Shown here in pieces: positions 11,264 to 22,819 of a stretch of DNA of 64,000 nucleotides (position 1 is its first letter; the number at the start of each line of letters is the position of its first letter). Both the position numbers and the translations under genes were made by a program. Under the pieces are notes generated by a model. It did not search any database, had not been told where the DNA came from, and saw nothing but the letters and a program-made list of their open reading frames with translations. Origin of the DNA: Cyrtodaria siliqua (Eukaryota > Mollusca > Bivalvia > Adapedonta > Hiatellidae); the NCBI GenBank assembly GCA_037043455.1, contig JAWPHD010005082.1:62001-126000 (forward strand). The letters run 5' to 3'.

Positions 11264-13966
11264 TGCGTTCTACGTTCTCCGTTCTACATTCAAACTTAGT
11301 TCTCCGTTCAACATTCGACTCCAGTTCTCCGTTCGACATTCAAACTTAGTTCTCCGTTCAACATTCCACTCCAGTTCTCCGTTCGACATTCAATTTGAGT
11401 TCTGCGTTCGACATTCAACTTGAGTTCTCCGTTCTACATTCGACTCCAGTTCTCCGTTCGACATTCGACTCCAGTTCTCCGTTCGACATTCAACTTGATT
11501 TCTCCATTCTACATTCGACTCCAGTTCTCCGTTCGACATTCAACTTGAGTTCTGCGTTCGACATTCAACTTGAGTTCTCCGTTCTACATTCGACTCCAGT
11601 TCTCCGTTCGACATTCGACTCCAGTTCTCCGTTCGACATTCAACTTGAGTTCTCCGTTCTACATTCAACTTGAGTTCTCCGTTCTACATTCGACTCCAGT
11701 TCTCCGTTCGACATTCGACTCCAGTTCTCCGTTCTACATTCGACAACAGTTCTCCGTTCTACATTCGACTCCAGTTCTCCGTTCAACATTCAAACTTAGT
11801 TCTCCGTTCAACATTCCACTCCAGTTCTCCGTTCGACATTCAACTTGAGTTCTCCGTTCGACATTCAACTTGAGTTCTCCGTTCGACATTCAACATGAGT
11901 TCTCCGTTCTACATTCGAATCCAGTTCTCCGTTCGACATTCGACTTGAGTTCTCCGTCCGACATTCAAACTTAGTTCTCCGTTCAACATTTCACTCCAGT
12001 TCTCCGTTCGACATTCAACTTAAGTTCTCTGTTTGCCATTCAACTTGAGTTCTCCGTTCGACATTCAACTTGAGTTCTCTGTTCTACATTCGACTCCAGT
12101 TCTCCGTTCGACATTCAACTTCAGTTCTCCATTCAACATTCGACTCCAGTTCTCCGTTTGACATTCAACTTCAGTTCTACGTTCTACATTCGACTTGAGT
12201 TCTGTTCTCCGTTCAACATTCCACTCCAGTTCTCCGTTCGACATTCAAACTTAGTTCTCCATTCAACATTCCACTACAGTTCTCCGTTCGACATTCAACT
12301 TGAGTTCTCCGTTCGACATTCAACTTGAGTTCTCCGTTCGACATTCAACTTGAGTTCTCCGTTCTACATTCAACCTGAGTTCTCCGTTCTACATTAGACT
12401 CCAGTTCTCCGTTTGACATTCGACTCCAGTTCTCCGTTTGACCTTCAAACTTTGTTGTCCGTTCAACGTTTCACTCCAGTTCTCCGTTCGACATTCAAAC
12501 TTAGTTCTCTGTTCAACATTCCACTCCAGTTCTCCGTTCGACATTCAACTTGATTTCACCATTCGACATTCAACTTGAGTTCTCTGTTCGACATTCAACT
12601 TGAGTTCTCCGTTCTACATTCGACTCCAGATCTCCGTTCGACATTCAACTTCAGTTCTCCGTTCTACATTCGACTTGAGTTCTCCGTTCAACATTCCACT
12701 CCAGTTCTCCGTTCGACATTCAACTTGATTTCTCCGTTCGACATTCAACTTGAGTTCTCTGTTCGACATTCAACTTGAGTTCTCCGTTCTACATTCGACT
12801 CCAGTTCTCCATTCGACATTCAACTTCAGTTCTCCGTTTTACATTCGACTTGAGTTCTCCGTTCAACATTCCACTCCAGTTCTCTGTTCGACATTCAAAA
12901 TTAGTTCTCCGTTCAACATTCCACTCCAGTTCTGCGTTCGACATTCAACTTGAGTTCTCAGTTCGACATTCAACTTAAGTTATCCGTTCGACATTCAACT
13001 TGAGTTCTCCATTCTACATTCAACTTGAGTTCTCCGTTCGACATTCAACTTGAGTTCTCCGTTCCACATTCGACTTGAGTTCTCCGTTCTACATTCGACT
13101 CCAGTTCTCCGTTCGACATTCAACTTGAGTTCTGCGTTCGACATTAAACTTGAGTTCTCCGTTCTACATTCGACTCCAGTTCTCCGTTCGACATTCAACT
13201 TCAGTTCTCCGTTCTACATTCGACTTGAGTTCTCCGTTCAACATTCCACTCTAGTTCTCCGTTCGACATTCAAACTTAGTTCTCCGTTCAACATTCCACT
13301 CCAGTTCTGCGTTCGACATTCAACTTGAGTTCTGCGTTCGACATTCAACTTAAGTTCTCCGTTCGACATTCAACTTGAGTTCTCCATTCTACATTGAACT
13401 TGAGTTCTCCGTTCGACATTGTACTTGATTTCTCCGTTCTACATTCGACTCCAGTTCTCCGTTTAACATTCAGCTTCAGTTCTCCATTCGACATTCGACT
13501 TGAGTTCTCCGTTCGACATTCAAACTTAGTTCTCCGTTCAACATTCCACTCCAGTTCTCCGTTCGACATTCGAACTTAGTTCTCCGTTCAACATTCCACT
13601 CCAGTTCTCCGTTCGACATTCAACTTGAGTTCTCCGTTCGACATTCAACTCGAATTCTCCGTTCTACATTCGACTCCAGTTCTCCGTTCGACATTCAACT
13701 TCAGTTCTCCGTTCTACATTCGACTTGAGTTTTCCGTTCTACATTCAACTGCAGTTCTCCGTTCTACATTCGAACCGAGTTCTCCGTTCTACATTCGACT
13801 CCAGTTCTCCGTTCGACATTCAAACTTAGTTCTCCGTTCAACATTCCACTCCAGTTCTCCGTTCGACATTCAAACTTAGTTCTGCGTTCAAAATTCGAAG
13901 CCAGTCCTGCGTTCAACATTTGAAGCCAGTTCTGCTTTGAACATCTGGACCGAGTTTAACATTTTA
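11264..13966 (+). repeat. 25-bp minisatellite array A, about 108 units
   Basis: The unit begins AGTTCTCCGTTCGACATT and ends in variants CAACTTG, CGACTCC or CCACTCC. As 25 is not a multiple of three, 75 bp (3 units) returns to frame, producing many overlapping 60-90-codon ORFs of SSPFDIQLEFSVLHST type. These are artefacts. Local higher-order copies are seen, such as a 175-bp (7-unit) offset between about 12570 and 12745. The last units (about 13880-13960) carry CTGCGTTCAACATTCGAAGC, the unit type of copy C. Confidence 0.95.
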
Positions 13967-14061
13967 ATAATGTTTCTTCCGTAACGAAAGCATTATAAAA
14001 TCCAACCGAGTCGATTAAAGCAGCACTGTTCATATCATTACATATTTCAACTTTGTTGACT

Positions 14062-14108
14062 TTTAACATTTAGCGGTTAACGGATTCCACGAAACGCTAT
14101 ATGTTAAA
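14062..14108. repeat. Hairpin in the right module of element A
   Basis: TTTAACATTTAGCG pairs with CGCTATATGTTAAA around a loop of about 19 nt containing GGATTCCAC. The same hairpin occurs in the right module of the copy at 39.3 kb and in the inverted fragment near 34.1 kb. Further AACATTT motifs follow to the terminus. Confidence 0.85.
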
Positions 14109-14193
14109 TTTTATATTATTAAACGTTTAGTATTTTTTAACATTTAGAGAAAGTTTTAACATTTAACGGAATTTTAACATTTAGCGGTGCTAC

Positions 14194-14605
14194 ACAGAGT
14201 TAGAATTCGTAAAAATATTGTTGTATTGGATTATAGCAAAACGTTACAGTACATACACATGAGGTAACATTAATGACAATAGTTTGTATTTATTAGTGAC
14301 AATTGTTTGAACATATGAATATTTAGTCATGTTAAGTAATGATTTGTTAAGATGCAACATGTCGTCGAAATGTATCAAATGTGCCGTGCTCTATCGCTAA
14401 TAAACATAACCGTGTGTATTGCCGTAATAGTCAAATTCGCAAAGTATGATAACAGTAACATCATATACAGATACAGCAACACTAAAGACAATTTTATTAT
14501 AGCACGAATCACTCGTTTTCGTGTTAAATATTGTGTTCTTTTCATTTTTTTTTTAAAATTGTGAACGTGTAATAAGCTTCCCAGAATAGCACCACAAAAC
14601 GCGCC
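14194..14605. other. Non-coding AT-rich stretch
   Basis: Short opposed ORFs (14352-14564 plus, 14375-14614 minus) overlap and neither resembles a known family. Confidence 0.4.
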
Positions 14606-15075
14606 ACAAAACAACTACAGTAATGACTGATGCAAAACGGATAAAACCTTTGGAGTCGTTTTAGGTGTAACAGCGTCATTGATGTTACTCAATTTTACAA
14701 TAACACAAGTGATCCATATGAAAATAATAAGTGGTTTTCTTTTGTTTTAAAGCAGATGTGCACACTATCATGCATTACAAATTGTTTCCATTAATCGTAT
14801 AGTCATAACTGTGTGTGCAAAACTGATAATATGTCTGGAGTTGTCTTTGGTTTTAGAAAATGAGTCGTTGATGTTACCAGTTTTCACAGCAACACGAGTT
14901 TAACGAATTGAAAATACCAAATGGTTTACTGTTTGTATTAAAACAGATGTGCCAAATGGTTATGAGTTATTCCAAAATGACGCCACTATACGGTTACCTT
15001 GATAACTGTGACGCAAAACTAATATGGAGTGGTCATTGGTGTTTCAAAGTATGTCCTTGATGTTACCGCAGTGTA
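14606..15075 (+). repeat. About 190-bp tandem repeat, 2-3 diverged copies
   Basis: The motif TTGATGTTAC recurs at about 14678, 14868 and 15057. It is preceded each time by a GCAAAAC..GGAGT block and followed by ACACGAGTT/ACACAAGTG-type sequence and AAACAGATGTGC. Confidence 0.75.
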
Positions 15076-16344
15076 TGTGCTCTTATCCCTACGTATTTGG
15101 GATACAGTGGTACCATTGATATTGTCATAGTGTTTAGAATAAGATAATACTAAATCTTTTAATTTTGTTTAAGTCGATTTTAACAATGATAAAGAGCCAG
15201 TTATCCCAATATTTAGTTTTGATGTAAAAATCTATGAGTCACATTAGTATGTTATTTTACTTTATACATTGGATTTCACCGTTTATGAATTAATCAAACA
15301 AGTTCAATAACATCAGTTACCCGCAAAGGCTTCACCGGTTTGTTGTGGTGTTACAGGCACATGGCAAGGGTTGTGCTGTGTTTGCATCTTTTAAATCGTG
15401 ACTGTTCACATACTCATTTATGCTTTTATTATAATAAAATTCAGTTTGACGCATATTTGTTTTGCAATTTTGTACCATATTTGACCCCTCTTTTTTCTGA
15501 AAATGACCCTTATAATGGCTAAAGCATTTTCACTTTTCGGGCGGGTATTCCCCAAAGATAGCCGAGGTGGATGCAGGGTTGTAGCAATGCATCGCCAAAT
15601 TAAAAATATAAAACTAAAAACATTCGTCGTCAAAAGTAAAACATATGTCAAAACGTCAAAAAACAACAACACGTAGGCTTCGATAAATGTTACACTAAAA
15701 TGCATATGCATCAATAAACACACGAGCAAAAAATAAAAAACTGTTTTCTCTTAGTTATTACATTATTTAAGAGTATTGCGATTCATCAAAATAAAACAGA
15801 GTTTAAACTTTAGCACCATGTTTTAGCGTATTTAAAGTCTATAAACACAAATATAGTTTTCAACAGCTGACTGATTAACACTCTTAAAGAACCGCTTTCG
15901 ATGCACCATGCAAGTTAGCAGTAATTTAACCTTCGACGTCGGAAGCGCAAGTAATTTTGAAACGGTGCTTCAATAAACAATTTATGCATTGGGTGTTTAA
16001 CGGCTGATCAACACAACATATGTTTAAAGTTCCACACGCATAACAGTGTTCTTTTCACAACTGTATATTTTTAAATATTCTACAAACAGTCCTCAATGAA
16101 GGGAAGTAGTATTAATAAGTACTGAAAAAGGTATCCATTGGAAGCAACAAACACGTTCAAGAGAAAAAGTGGCATACTCGGTTTTATTAAGATTGATCAT
16201 GAAAGGTAAATAAGGTGCAACACCTCTCAAGCTCCATAGCACCGGTTAAAGCGGTATTCTGCTTTAACGTCAAGCGATTGAGTTTCATTTAAAACTTAAA
16301 ATGCAAAAGGAAGATTTTATTAGAGTCTTGTCAATAACTCCTCC
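15076..16344. other. Non-coding stretch with one dispersed fragment
   Basis: No gene is recognised. About 16112-16230 resembles 59457-59580: TACTGAAAA..GGAAGCAACAAA, CTCGGTTTTATTAAG and GTGCAACACCTCTCA are shared. Here the reading frame seen at 59.4 kb is broken. The stretch ends where the next 25-bp array begins. Confidence 0.5.
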
Positions 16345-16890
16345 GAATATAGAACGGAGAAATACAGCTGCATGTAAAACGGAGAACTGAAGTTGAATGT
16401 AGAACGGAGAACTAGAGTCGAATGTAGAACAAAGAAGTAGAGTCGAATGTTGAACGGAGAACTCAAGTTGAATGTAGAACAGAGAACTGGAGTCGAATGT
16501 AGAACGGAGGACTGGCTTCGAATGAAGAACGGAGAACTAGTTTCAAATGTAGAACGGAGAACTCAAGTCGAATGTAGAACGGAGAACTCAAGTTGAATGT
16601 AGAACGGAGAACTGGAGTCGAATGTAGAACGGAGAACTGGAGTCGAATGTCGAACGGAAAACTGGAGTCGAATGTAGAACGGAGAACTCAAGTCGAATGT
16701 AGAACGGAGAACTGACGTTGAATGTAGAACGGAGAACTGCATTTGAATGTAGAACGGAGAACTCAAGTTGAATATAGAACGGATAACTGGAGTCGAATGC
16801 AGAACGGAGAACTCAAGATGAATTTAGAACAGAGAACTGTAGTCGAATGCAGAACGGAGAACTCAAATTGAATGTAGAACGTCGAATGTG
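16345..16890 (-). repeat. 25-bp minisatellite array, inverse orientation, about 21 units
   Basis: Units read AATGTAGAACGGAGAACT on the plus strand, the reverse complement of the array A unit. It starts with ACGGAGAAATACAG, as does the array at 17974. No iterated right module adjoins it, so it is a truncated or internally deleted copy. Confidence 0.9.
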
Positions 16891-16912
16891 TCTACAGAAA
16901 CCTAATAAAATA

Positions 16913-17451
16913 TACAGAAGGGAAAAAGAAACGCGACACTGGAACTTCCGCTATATATTGTATATACTGCACACTTAATTTCACATAATATTATTCCAAA
17001 GAAATCCCAAGATGTTTTGTAAGAAAAAACTTGCAGTTAGTTAGAGAAAGGACACAACTCAACTGCGCTGTTATAATCGTTTTAATCACAGTACACTTTT
17101 TAACAAGAAATTCGTAATTGTTACAATTCCTACAGTATGAGGCGCAATACTGTATAGTGATATTAATGTAAACATTCCTCTTTGGAAAATTGAGCCATTT
17201 CACTACAGTATTTAACGTAAAGAGTCTGCAAAACTTTGCAACCTACGTTTGATCACATACTTGAGCCAAACGTGTACTCTGTCAATATTGAAACTTTGAA
17301 GGAATACTATTTGCTGTGGTATGTGTTGTTTCAGTGTTTTTTCCGAAAGGAAAGGTCTTACGCAGCCATGCATCAGTCGATTAACAGCAGCATATTCTAC
17401 ATACAATACATAGCGAAAATTCCCGTTTCGCGTTTCTTTTTCCCTTCAGTA
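16913..17451. mobile_element. Tc1/mariner-like MITE, copy 1 (539 bp)
   Basis: Ends TACAGAAGGGAAAAAGAAAC and the inverse GTTTCTTTTTCCCTTCAGTA form terminal inverted repeats of about 30 bp with few mismatches. TA flanks both sides (16911-16912, 17452-17453). A diverged relative lies at 26527-26988. It is inserted at the edge of the 25-bp array, splitting the inverse arrays at 16.3-16.9 and 18.0-20.1 kb. The ORFs inside lack transposase motifs. Confidence 0.85.
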
Positions 17452-17973
17452 TAGTTTATCATATTCTGGTTACGGCATTGGTTTGTTTGATTTTACTTCA
17501 TATAAAACGTGAACACTGTATCAGTATTGCTTTATTGTACATAATAGTACATAGCAACAACTATTCAGAAAGGATTTTAGTGATTCACGATGTCAGTGAA
17601 TTATTATTAATGATAAGATGAAATTAAGAAACATGTTTATATAGTCACCACTGGATTGTTATTCTATTTTAAATATAGTACATATATACATCTTGTTTGT
17701 ATTTGTATTTAAAAGTCTGATTTGAACATAACTTGCAGAGACACAGTCTGCTGAAAACTGTAAAAAAGGTCAAAACTTTTGTTTTTTTTGTGTTATTTGT
17801 TAAAAACAAACATATTTTAGACTTTTTTGCTCTGCGACATTTGTTTTCAGAAAAAACTTAAAATATAGCACAAAATAACACGATTTTTTTTTTGTACGAG
17901 GGGTGTGTGGGGACGGGAGGTACGGGATGCTGGGAAATTCTTTTAGGGGGCGGGGGAGATTTTTAAAAAAATC
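17452..17973. other. Non-coding stretch with G-rich tract
   Basis: AT-rich sequence ends in a purine/G-rich run (about 17898-17960) just before the minisatellite. No gene is seen. Confidence 0.45.
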
Positions 17974-20091
17974 GTAGCACGGAGAAATACAGTCGAATGT
18001 AGAACGGAGAACTCATGTCGAATGTACAACGGAGAACTAGGTTCGAATGTAGAACGGAGAACTGCAGTTGAATGTAGAACGGAGAACTCAAGTCGAATGT
18101 AGAACGGAGAACTCAAGTCGAATGTAGAACTCAAGTCGAATGTAGAACGAAGAACTAGGTTCGAATGTAGAACGGAGAACTACAGTTGAATGTAGAACGG
18201 AGAACTGGAGTCGAATGTAGAACGGAGAACTGGAGTCGAATGTAGAACGGAGAACTGAAGTTGAATGTAAAACGGAGAACTCAAGTCGAATGTAGAACGG
18301 AGAACTGAAGTTGAATGTCGAACGGAGAACTGGAGTCGAATGTAGAACGGAGAACTCAAGTTGAATGTCGAACGGAGAACTCAAGTTGAATGTCGAACGG
18401 AGAACTGGAGTGGAATGTTGAACGGAGAACTAAGTTTGAATGTCGAACGGAGAACTGGAGTAGAATGTTGAACGGAGAACTAAGTTTGAATGTCGATTGG
18501 AGAACTGGAGTCGAATGTAGAACGGAGAACTCGGTTCGAATGTAGAACGGAGAACTGCAGTTGAATGTAGAACGGAGAACTCAAGTCGAATGTAGAACGG
18601 AGAACTCAAGTTGAATGTCGAACGGAGAACTCAGGTGGAATGTCGAACGGAGAACTGGAGTGGAATGTTGAACGGACAACTAAGTTTGAATGTCGAACGG
18701 AGAACTGGAGTGGAATGTTGAACGGAGAACTAAGTTTGAATGTCGAACGGAGAACTGAAGTGAAATGTTGAACGGAGAACTAAGTTTGAATGTCGAACGG
18801 AGTACTGGAGTCGAATGTAGAACGGAGAACTCAAGTTGAATGTCGAACGGAGAACTCAAGTTGAATGTCGAACGGGGAACTCACGTTGAATGTCGAACGG
18901 AGAACTCAAGTTGATTGTATAACGGTTAACTCAAATCGAATGTAGAACGGAGAACTGAAGTTGAATGTCGAACGGAGAACTGGAGTGGAATGTTGAACGG
19001 AGAACTAAGTTTGAATATCGAACGGAGAACTCAAGTTGAGTGTCGAACGGAGAACTGGAGTCGAATGTTGAACGGAGAACTAAGTTTGAATGTCGAACGG
19101 AGTACTGGAGTCGAATGTAGAACGGAGAACTCAAGTTGAATGTCGAACGGAGAACTCAAGTTGAATGTCGAACGGGGAACTCACGTTGAATGTCGAACGG
19201 AGAACTCAAGTTGATTGTATAACGGTTAACTCAAATCGAATGTAGAACGGAGAACTGAAGTTGAATGTCGAACGGAGAACTGGAGTGGAATGTTGAACGG
19301 AGAACTAAGTTTGAATATCGAACGGAGAACTCAAGTTGAGTGTCGAACGGAGAACTGGAGTGGAATGTTGAACGGAGAACTAAGTTTGAATGTCGAACGG
19401 AGAACTGGAGTCGAATGTCGAACGGAGAACTGGAGTCGAATGTAGAACGGAGAACTCAAGTGGAATGTCGAACGCAGAACTCAAGTTGAATGTCGAACGG
19501 AGAACTGGAGTGGAAAGTTGAACGGAGAACTAAGTTTGAATGTCAAAAGGAGAACTGGAGTGGAATCTTGAACGGAGAACTAAGTTTGAATGTCGAACGG
19601 AGAACTGGAGTCGAATGTAGAACGGAGAACTGTTGTCAAATGTAGAACAGAGAACTGGAGTCGAATGTCGAACGGAGAACTGGAGTCGAATGTAGAACGG
19701 AGAACTCAAGTTGAATGTAGAACGGAGAACTCAAGTCGAATGTAGAACGGAGAACTGAAGTTGAATGTCGAACGGAGAACTGGAGTCGAATGTAGAACGG
19801 AGAACTCAACTCGAATGTAGAACGGAGAACTCAAGTTGAATGTCGAACGGGGATCTGGAGTCGAATGTCGAACGGAGAACTGGAGTCGAATGTAGAACGG
19901 AGAACTCAAGTTGAATGTCGAACGCAGAACTCAAGTTAAATGTCGAACGGAGAACTGGAGTGGAATGTTGAACGGAGAACTAAGTTTGAATGTCGAACGG
20001 AGAACTGGAGTCGATTGTTGAACGGAGAACTAAGTGTGAATGTAGAATGGAGAACGTAGAACGCAGAGCCAACTTCACAAACATTCAATTT
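17974..20091 (-). mobile_element. Minisatellite-bearing element, copy B (inverse, right module lost), about 84 units
   Basis: On the minus strand it starts with the family's left end (TGTGAAGTTGGCTCTGCG, near 20055-20083) and runs into 25-bp units. It stops at GTGCTAC (17974-17980 as GTAGCAC), the same 7-bp terminus as copies A and C. The iterated AACATTTAGCGG module between array and terminus is missing, suggesting an internal deletion joining array to tip. A 300-bp block (12 units) is duplicated in tandem: about 18780-19080 and 19080-19380 are nearly identical, including private variants such as ATTGTATAACGGTTAACTC. Confidence 0.85.
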
Positions 20092-20610
20092 TTTATGTTT
20101 TTTTTTCTATTATTTCATACCAATTTTAAGAATTTTATATCTTTAAACGATCTTTGACTCATGTTATGTGTTTTATCAGTACATATCATGTTTTCATATA
20201 AAGGGAGGGTAACACTCAAAAGATGTAACAATTTAAACAAAAAATAAATGTTTTACAAACTATGGGTCAAAACAATATACTTATCATATATCTATTCTAA
20301 AATATATTTAAAATAAGAAAATTAGTTAAAATACAACAGTTGATACTTAGCAATTTTGTTCAGTGTATATCATTTTGTATATACAAAATGATACCAATTG
20401 CATTTTGACTAAGAAAAAGACAGATTAGTCTTCAACAATAGGGTCAACTGGCCCTAAAAGTGTCTCTAAATCGCTCAACTGGGTGAAATAAAATTATCAA
20501 GGACTGAACCCTAGTGACCCCACTTACTCAAATCTCACATAATCTCGTATGACAAGACGTAAAACTACAAAATCTCGTTCTTCATTTTCTCTTTTTTTAC
20601 ATTGAAAATA
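20092..20610. other. Non-coding AT-rich stretch
   Basis: Only low-complexity AT sequence is seen, with a short palindrome ATATACAAAATGAT/ATCATTTTGTATAT near 20370-20390. Confidence 0.45.
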
Positions 20611-20815
20611 AGTGCTTCCGTGATCGGAATGGTAAATACGCTGCTTTTGAAACTTTCTCGCCTCTCACCGCTGCGAGTTTGAATCCCACTGGTAGCTCGA
20701 CTTGTGAGTGAGAACGCGTCGATTCATACGGATTGCGGGAAGTACTGGTTCTTTCTAGGAAAAAGAGGGTGGTCTACCTCGCCCATGAAAGAATCGACCG
20801 TCATATATAGCCTAA
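20611..20815 (+). mobile_element. tRNA-derived SINE, family 1 (full head)
   Basis: The head contains an A-box-like GATCGGAATGGTAAATACGC and B-box-like GAGTTTGAATCCCACT. The body contains AGCTCGACTTGTGAGTGAG, CGTCGATTCATACGGAT and GTACTGGTTC, ending near GACCGTCATATATAGCC. Related copies lie at 24321-24530, 46889-47045 (inverse) and 52925-53095. The ORF at 20704-20919 is read through it and is not a gene. Confidence 0.78.
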
Positions 20816-20869
20816 CAAGAGTACAATCATATCACTCCACACAGGATATTATTCTCTTTAATTTGAAAC

Positions 20870-20935
20870 CGATCGACTTGCGAAGTGCGGCAAAATTGCG
20901 TAGTGCGTTGCTACGGTAAAACGCACTTTGCAACT
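20870..20935. repeat. GCGTAGTGCGTTGCTAC motif repeat
   Basis: GCGTAGTGCGTTGCTACGG is preceded by CGAAGTGCGGCAAAATT and followed by an inverse GCACTTTGCAAC. The same block recurs at 21851-21907 as one arm of a perfect-looking hairpin, marking a dispersed palindromic repeat. The sequence between (20936-21630) shows no gene. Confidence 0.6.
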
Positions 20936-21630
20936 ATAGTAGAGATCACACACAACGCCTTAATGGGAAAAAGTTCGCCTGCATCGTTTAGGTTAAAGGT
21001 TAGTGATTGTTTGGGACGCGAAATCTGATTGTTTTTTCATGTCAAACCTCGTCATTATTGAGATGAAATCGTGTATAATATATAAATCCTGCTGCTTGAG
21101 TGTGTACCTTCATTAAGGAAGCGTGACTAACTGTTCCCTTAAGAACGTCCACTTGAAACTGGTGCATGTACCCGCTCACGCATTCGATTTTATTACGTTT
21201 TTTGAATTTATATTTCTTGCATTTTCGGCAGAAAGTTGAAGGTCCCGGCCTACACGACCTACGTTTAGATACGCGCCGATGGTAATGCTTTTAAATTATT
21301 TCACGTATTGAAATCGGCTGATTTAGTATATAGAATTGAAATGGAAGCTAAGCGTGCATTTGTCATTAGGCCTATTTTGGGGCAAAGTGTAATATATATT
21401 AAAACATTCGAGTATTTAAGCAATCTATAGTCGTTCCTTTTTATCATAGTCATCAGGTGTGAACCTTTTAATTTTGTGAAATAAATGTACATTAAGAAAG
21501 AAACCCAAAATTGCCATCCCTAACCTGAAATCCTGTAGCCACCCCTATGCATAATATTGATTTGTTTTGCTATATTCCGCACCATTCTGGTAATAAATCG
21601 CAACGTATAATGATATATAATCTATAACGT

Positions 21631-21690
21631 ACGGAATCCTGTTAGGGCCATCGCGATCTCGCGTTTTCAATTACGCGAGATTGCGAAATA
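21631..21690 (+). mobile_element. Solo end of the foldback transposon
   Basis: ACGGAATCCTGTTAGGGCC plus CATCGCGATCTCGCG matches the terminus of the elements at 3.1-5.2 kb. Only about 57 bp are kept. Confidence 0.8.
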
Positions 21691-21850
21691 ACGTGACCAT
21701 TCTAAGTACAGTTGCAAAGTGCGATATATTATCTACCCTGATACCACACTTCACAACTCCATAAAACATGGTTGTGATTGGCGTCCGTTGCAACGCAATA
21801 CGCAACGTTTGCCACACTTCGCAACTCGTAGTTGGGAAGTACGGTATACT

Positions 21851-21907
21851 GTAGCAACGCACTACGGAACGTTCGAAGTGCGGCAAAGTTGCGTAGTGCG
21901 TTGCTAC
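21851..21907. repeat. 57-bp hairpin
   Basis: GTAGCAACGCACTACG pairs exactly with CGTAGTGCGTTGCTAC at the other end. The middle carries TTCGAAGTGCGGCAAAGTTG. The preceding 21710-21850 contains related ACTTCGCAAC and GCAACG pieces, so this is a decayed palindromic repeat. Confidence 0.7.
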
Positions 21908-22024
21908 AGTGTTACCTTACCACGCGCAATTATGAAAACTGTTACAGAGACGGCTGCCTTTAGCAGCCGAAGGAGATACTGGAACAATACTTGCTGTGTA
22001 GATAGCTTATATGAAATGTAAGCT

Positions 22025-22765
22025 TTTGGATTGCATTTGAGGTCACTGAGTCAAGGTCAAAGTCAATGTCATTAAAACTAGAAAAATGGTTTCCGGGAAT
22101 AGCTTATATAGAAAGAAAGTTGAAATCCATATGGTCAAGGACAAGGTAGCTGTTAATAAAAATAGAAACATGTTTTCCGGCCAAAAACTTCAGTTAAGAA
22201 TAAGATATTGGACCAAAACTTGCCCTGTAGTTAGCTTATATAGAAAGAAAGAGTGGTATTGCATTTGAGGTCACTGGGGTTAAGGTCAAGGTCGCCGTTA
22301 CTAAAATGGGAAGATGTTTTCCGGCCAATAACTTGTTGTGTATGTAGATTATATAGAAAGGAAGATTGGGATTGCATTTGAGGTCACTCGGATTTAGGTC
22401 AAGATCGTTGTTGTTAAAAATAGAGAAATGTTTTCCTTTAGTTAGGAATAAGAGATTGCAAAAAAATTGCTGTATCGGTAGCTTATATGGAAGGGAAGCT
22501 TGGAGCTGCATTTTAGGTCACTGAGTCAAAGTCACTGTTCTAAAACTAGAATAATACTTTCCAATAATTTCAGTTAGGAATGAGATTTTGGAAAAAAAAC
22601 ATGTTGTGTTGGTATCTTATATGGAAAGGAAACTTGGTATTATATTTGAGGTCACTGGGGTCAAAGTCAAGGTCGCTGTTACTAAAATTACTGAATATGG
22701 TTTCCGACCAATAACTTTAGTTTTGAATAATATATTAGTATACCGTATGCTCATAATAGAGCCCC
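22025..22765 (+). repeat. About 155-bp tandem family (GAGGTCACT type), 5 copies
   Basis: The block TTGCATTTGAGGTCACT..GTCAAGGTC..GTTACTAAAA..TTTTCCGGCCAATAACTT..GCTTATATAGAAAG recurs five times. The same family is present in inverse orientation at 28.35-28.88 and 30.30-30.46 kb. It resembles a repeat seen widely in bivalves (general knowledge). No gene lies in it. Confidence 0.85.
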
Positions 22766-22819
22766 AACTTTATTTATACATGGGAATACACTCCTCATGC
22801 AAATTTGAATTTTAACTCC

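Larger units (their letters stand above)
11244..14193 (+). mobile_element. Minisatellite-bearing repeat element, copy A (complete)
   Basis: Left end TATGTGTGTGAAGTTGGCTC leads straight into a 25-bp tandem array (11264-13966). A unique right module follows (13967-14193) with iterated AACATTTAGCGG motifs, an internal hairpin and the terminus GGTGCTAC. The same left end, array type and right module recur at 38582-39526 with a much shorter array, so these are two copies of one dispersed element. No protein is encoded. Hairpin, iterated subterminal motifs and tandem core recall non-autonomous Helitron/Helentron-type elements, but target duplications could not be fixed and the class is inferred. 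Confidence 0.75.

Noticed and set aside
11395..13879. Overlapping 60-92-codon ORFs with SSPFDIQLEFSVLHST-type repeats (also at 16.5-20 and 38.6-39.3 kb)
   Set aside because: They are translations of a 25-bp minisatellite. The period is not a multiple of three and similar ORFs occur in several frames and on either strand, so there is no coding constraint.
21624..21694. ATAACGT direct repeats as a target duplication around the solo foldback end
   Set aside because: The right-hand ATAA belongs to the element itself (GCGAAATAA occurs in the arms), leaving only CGT as match.
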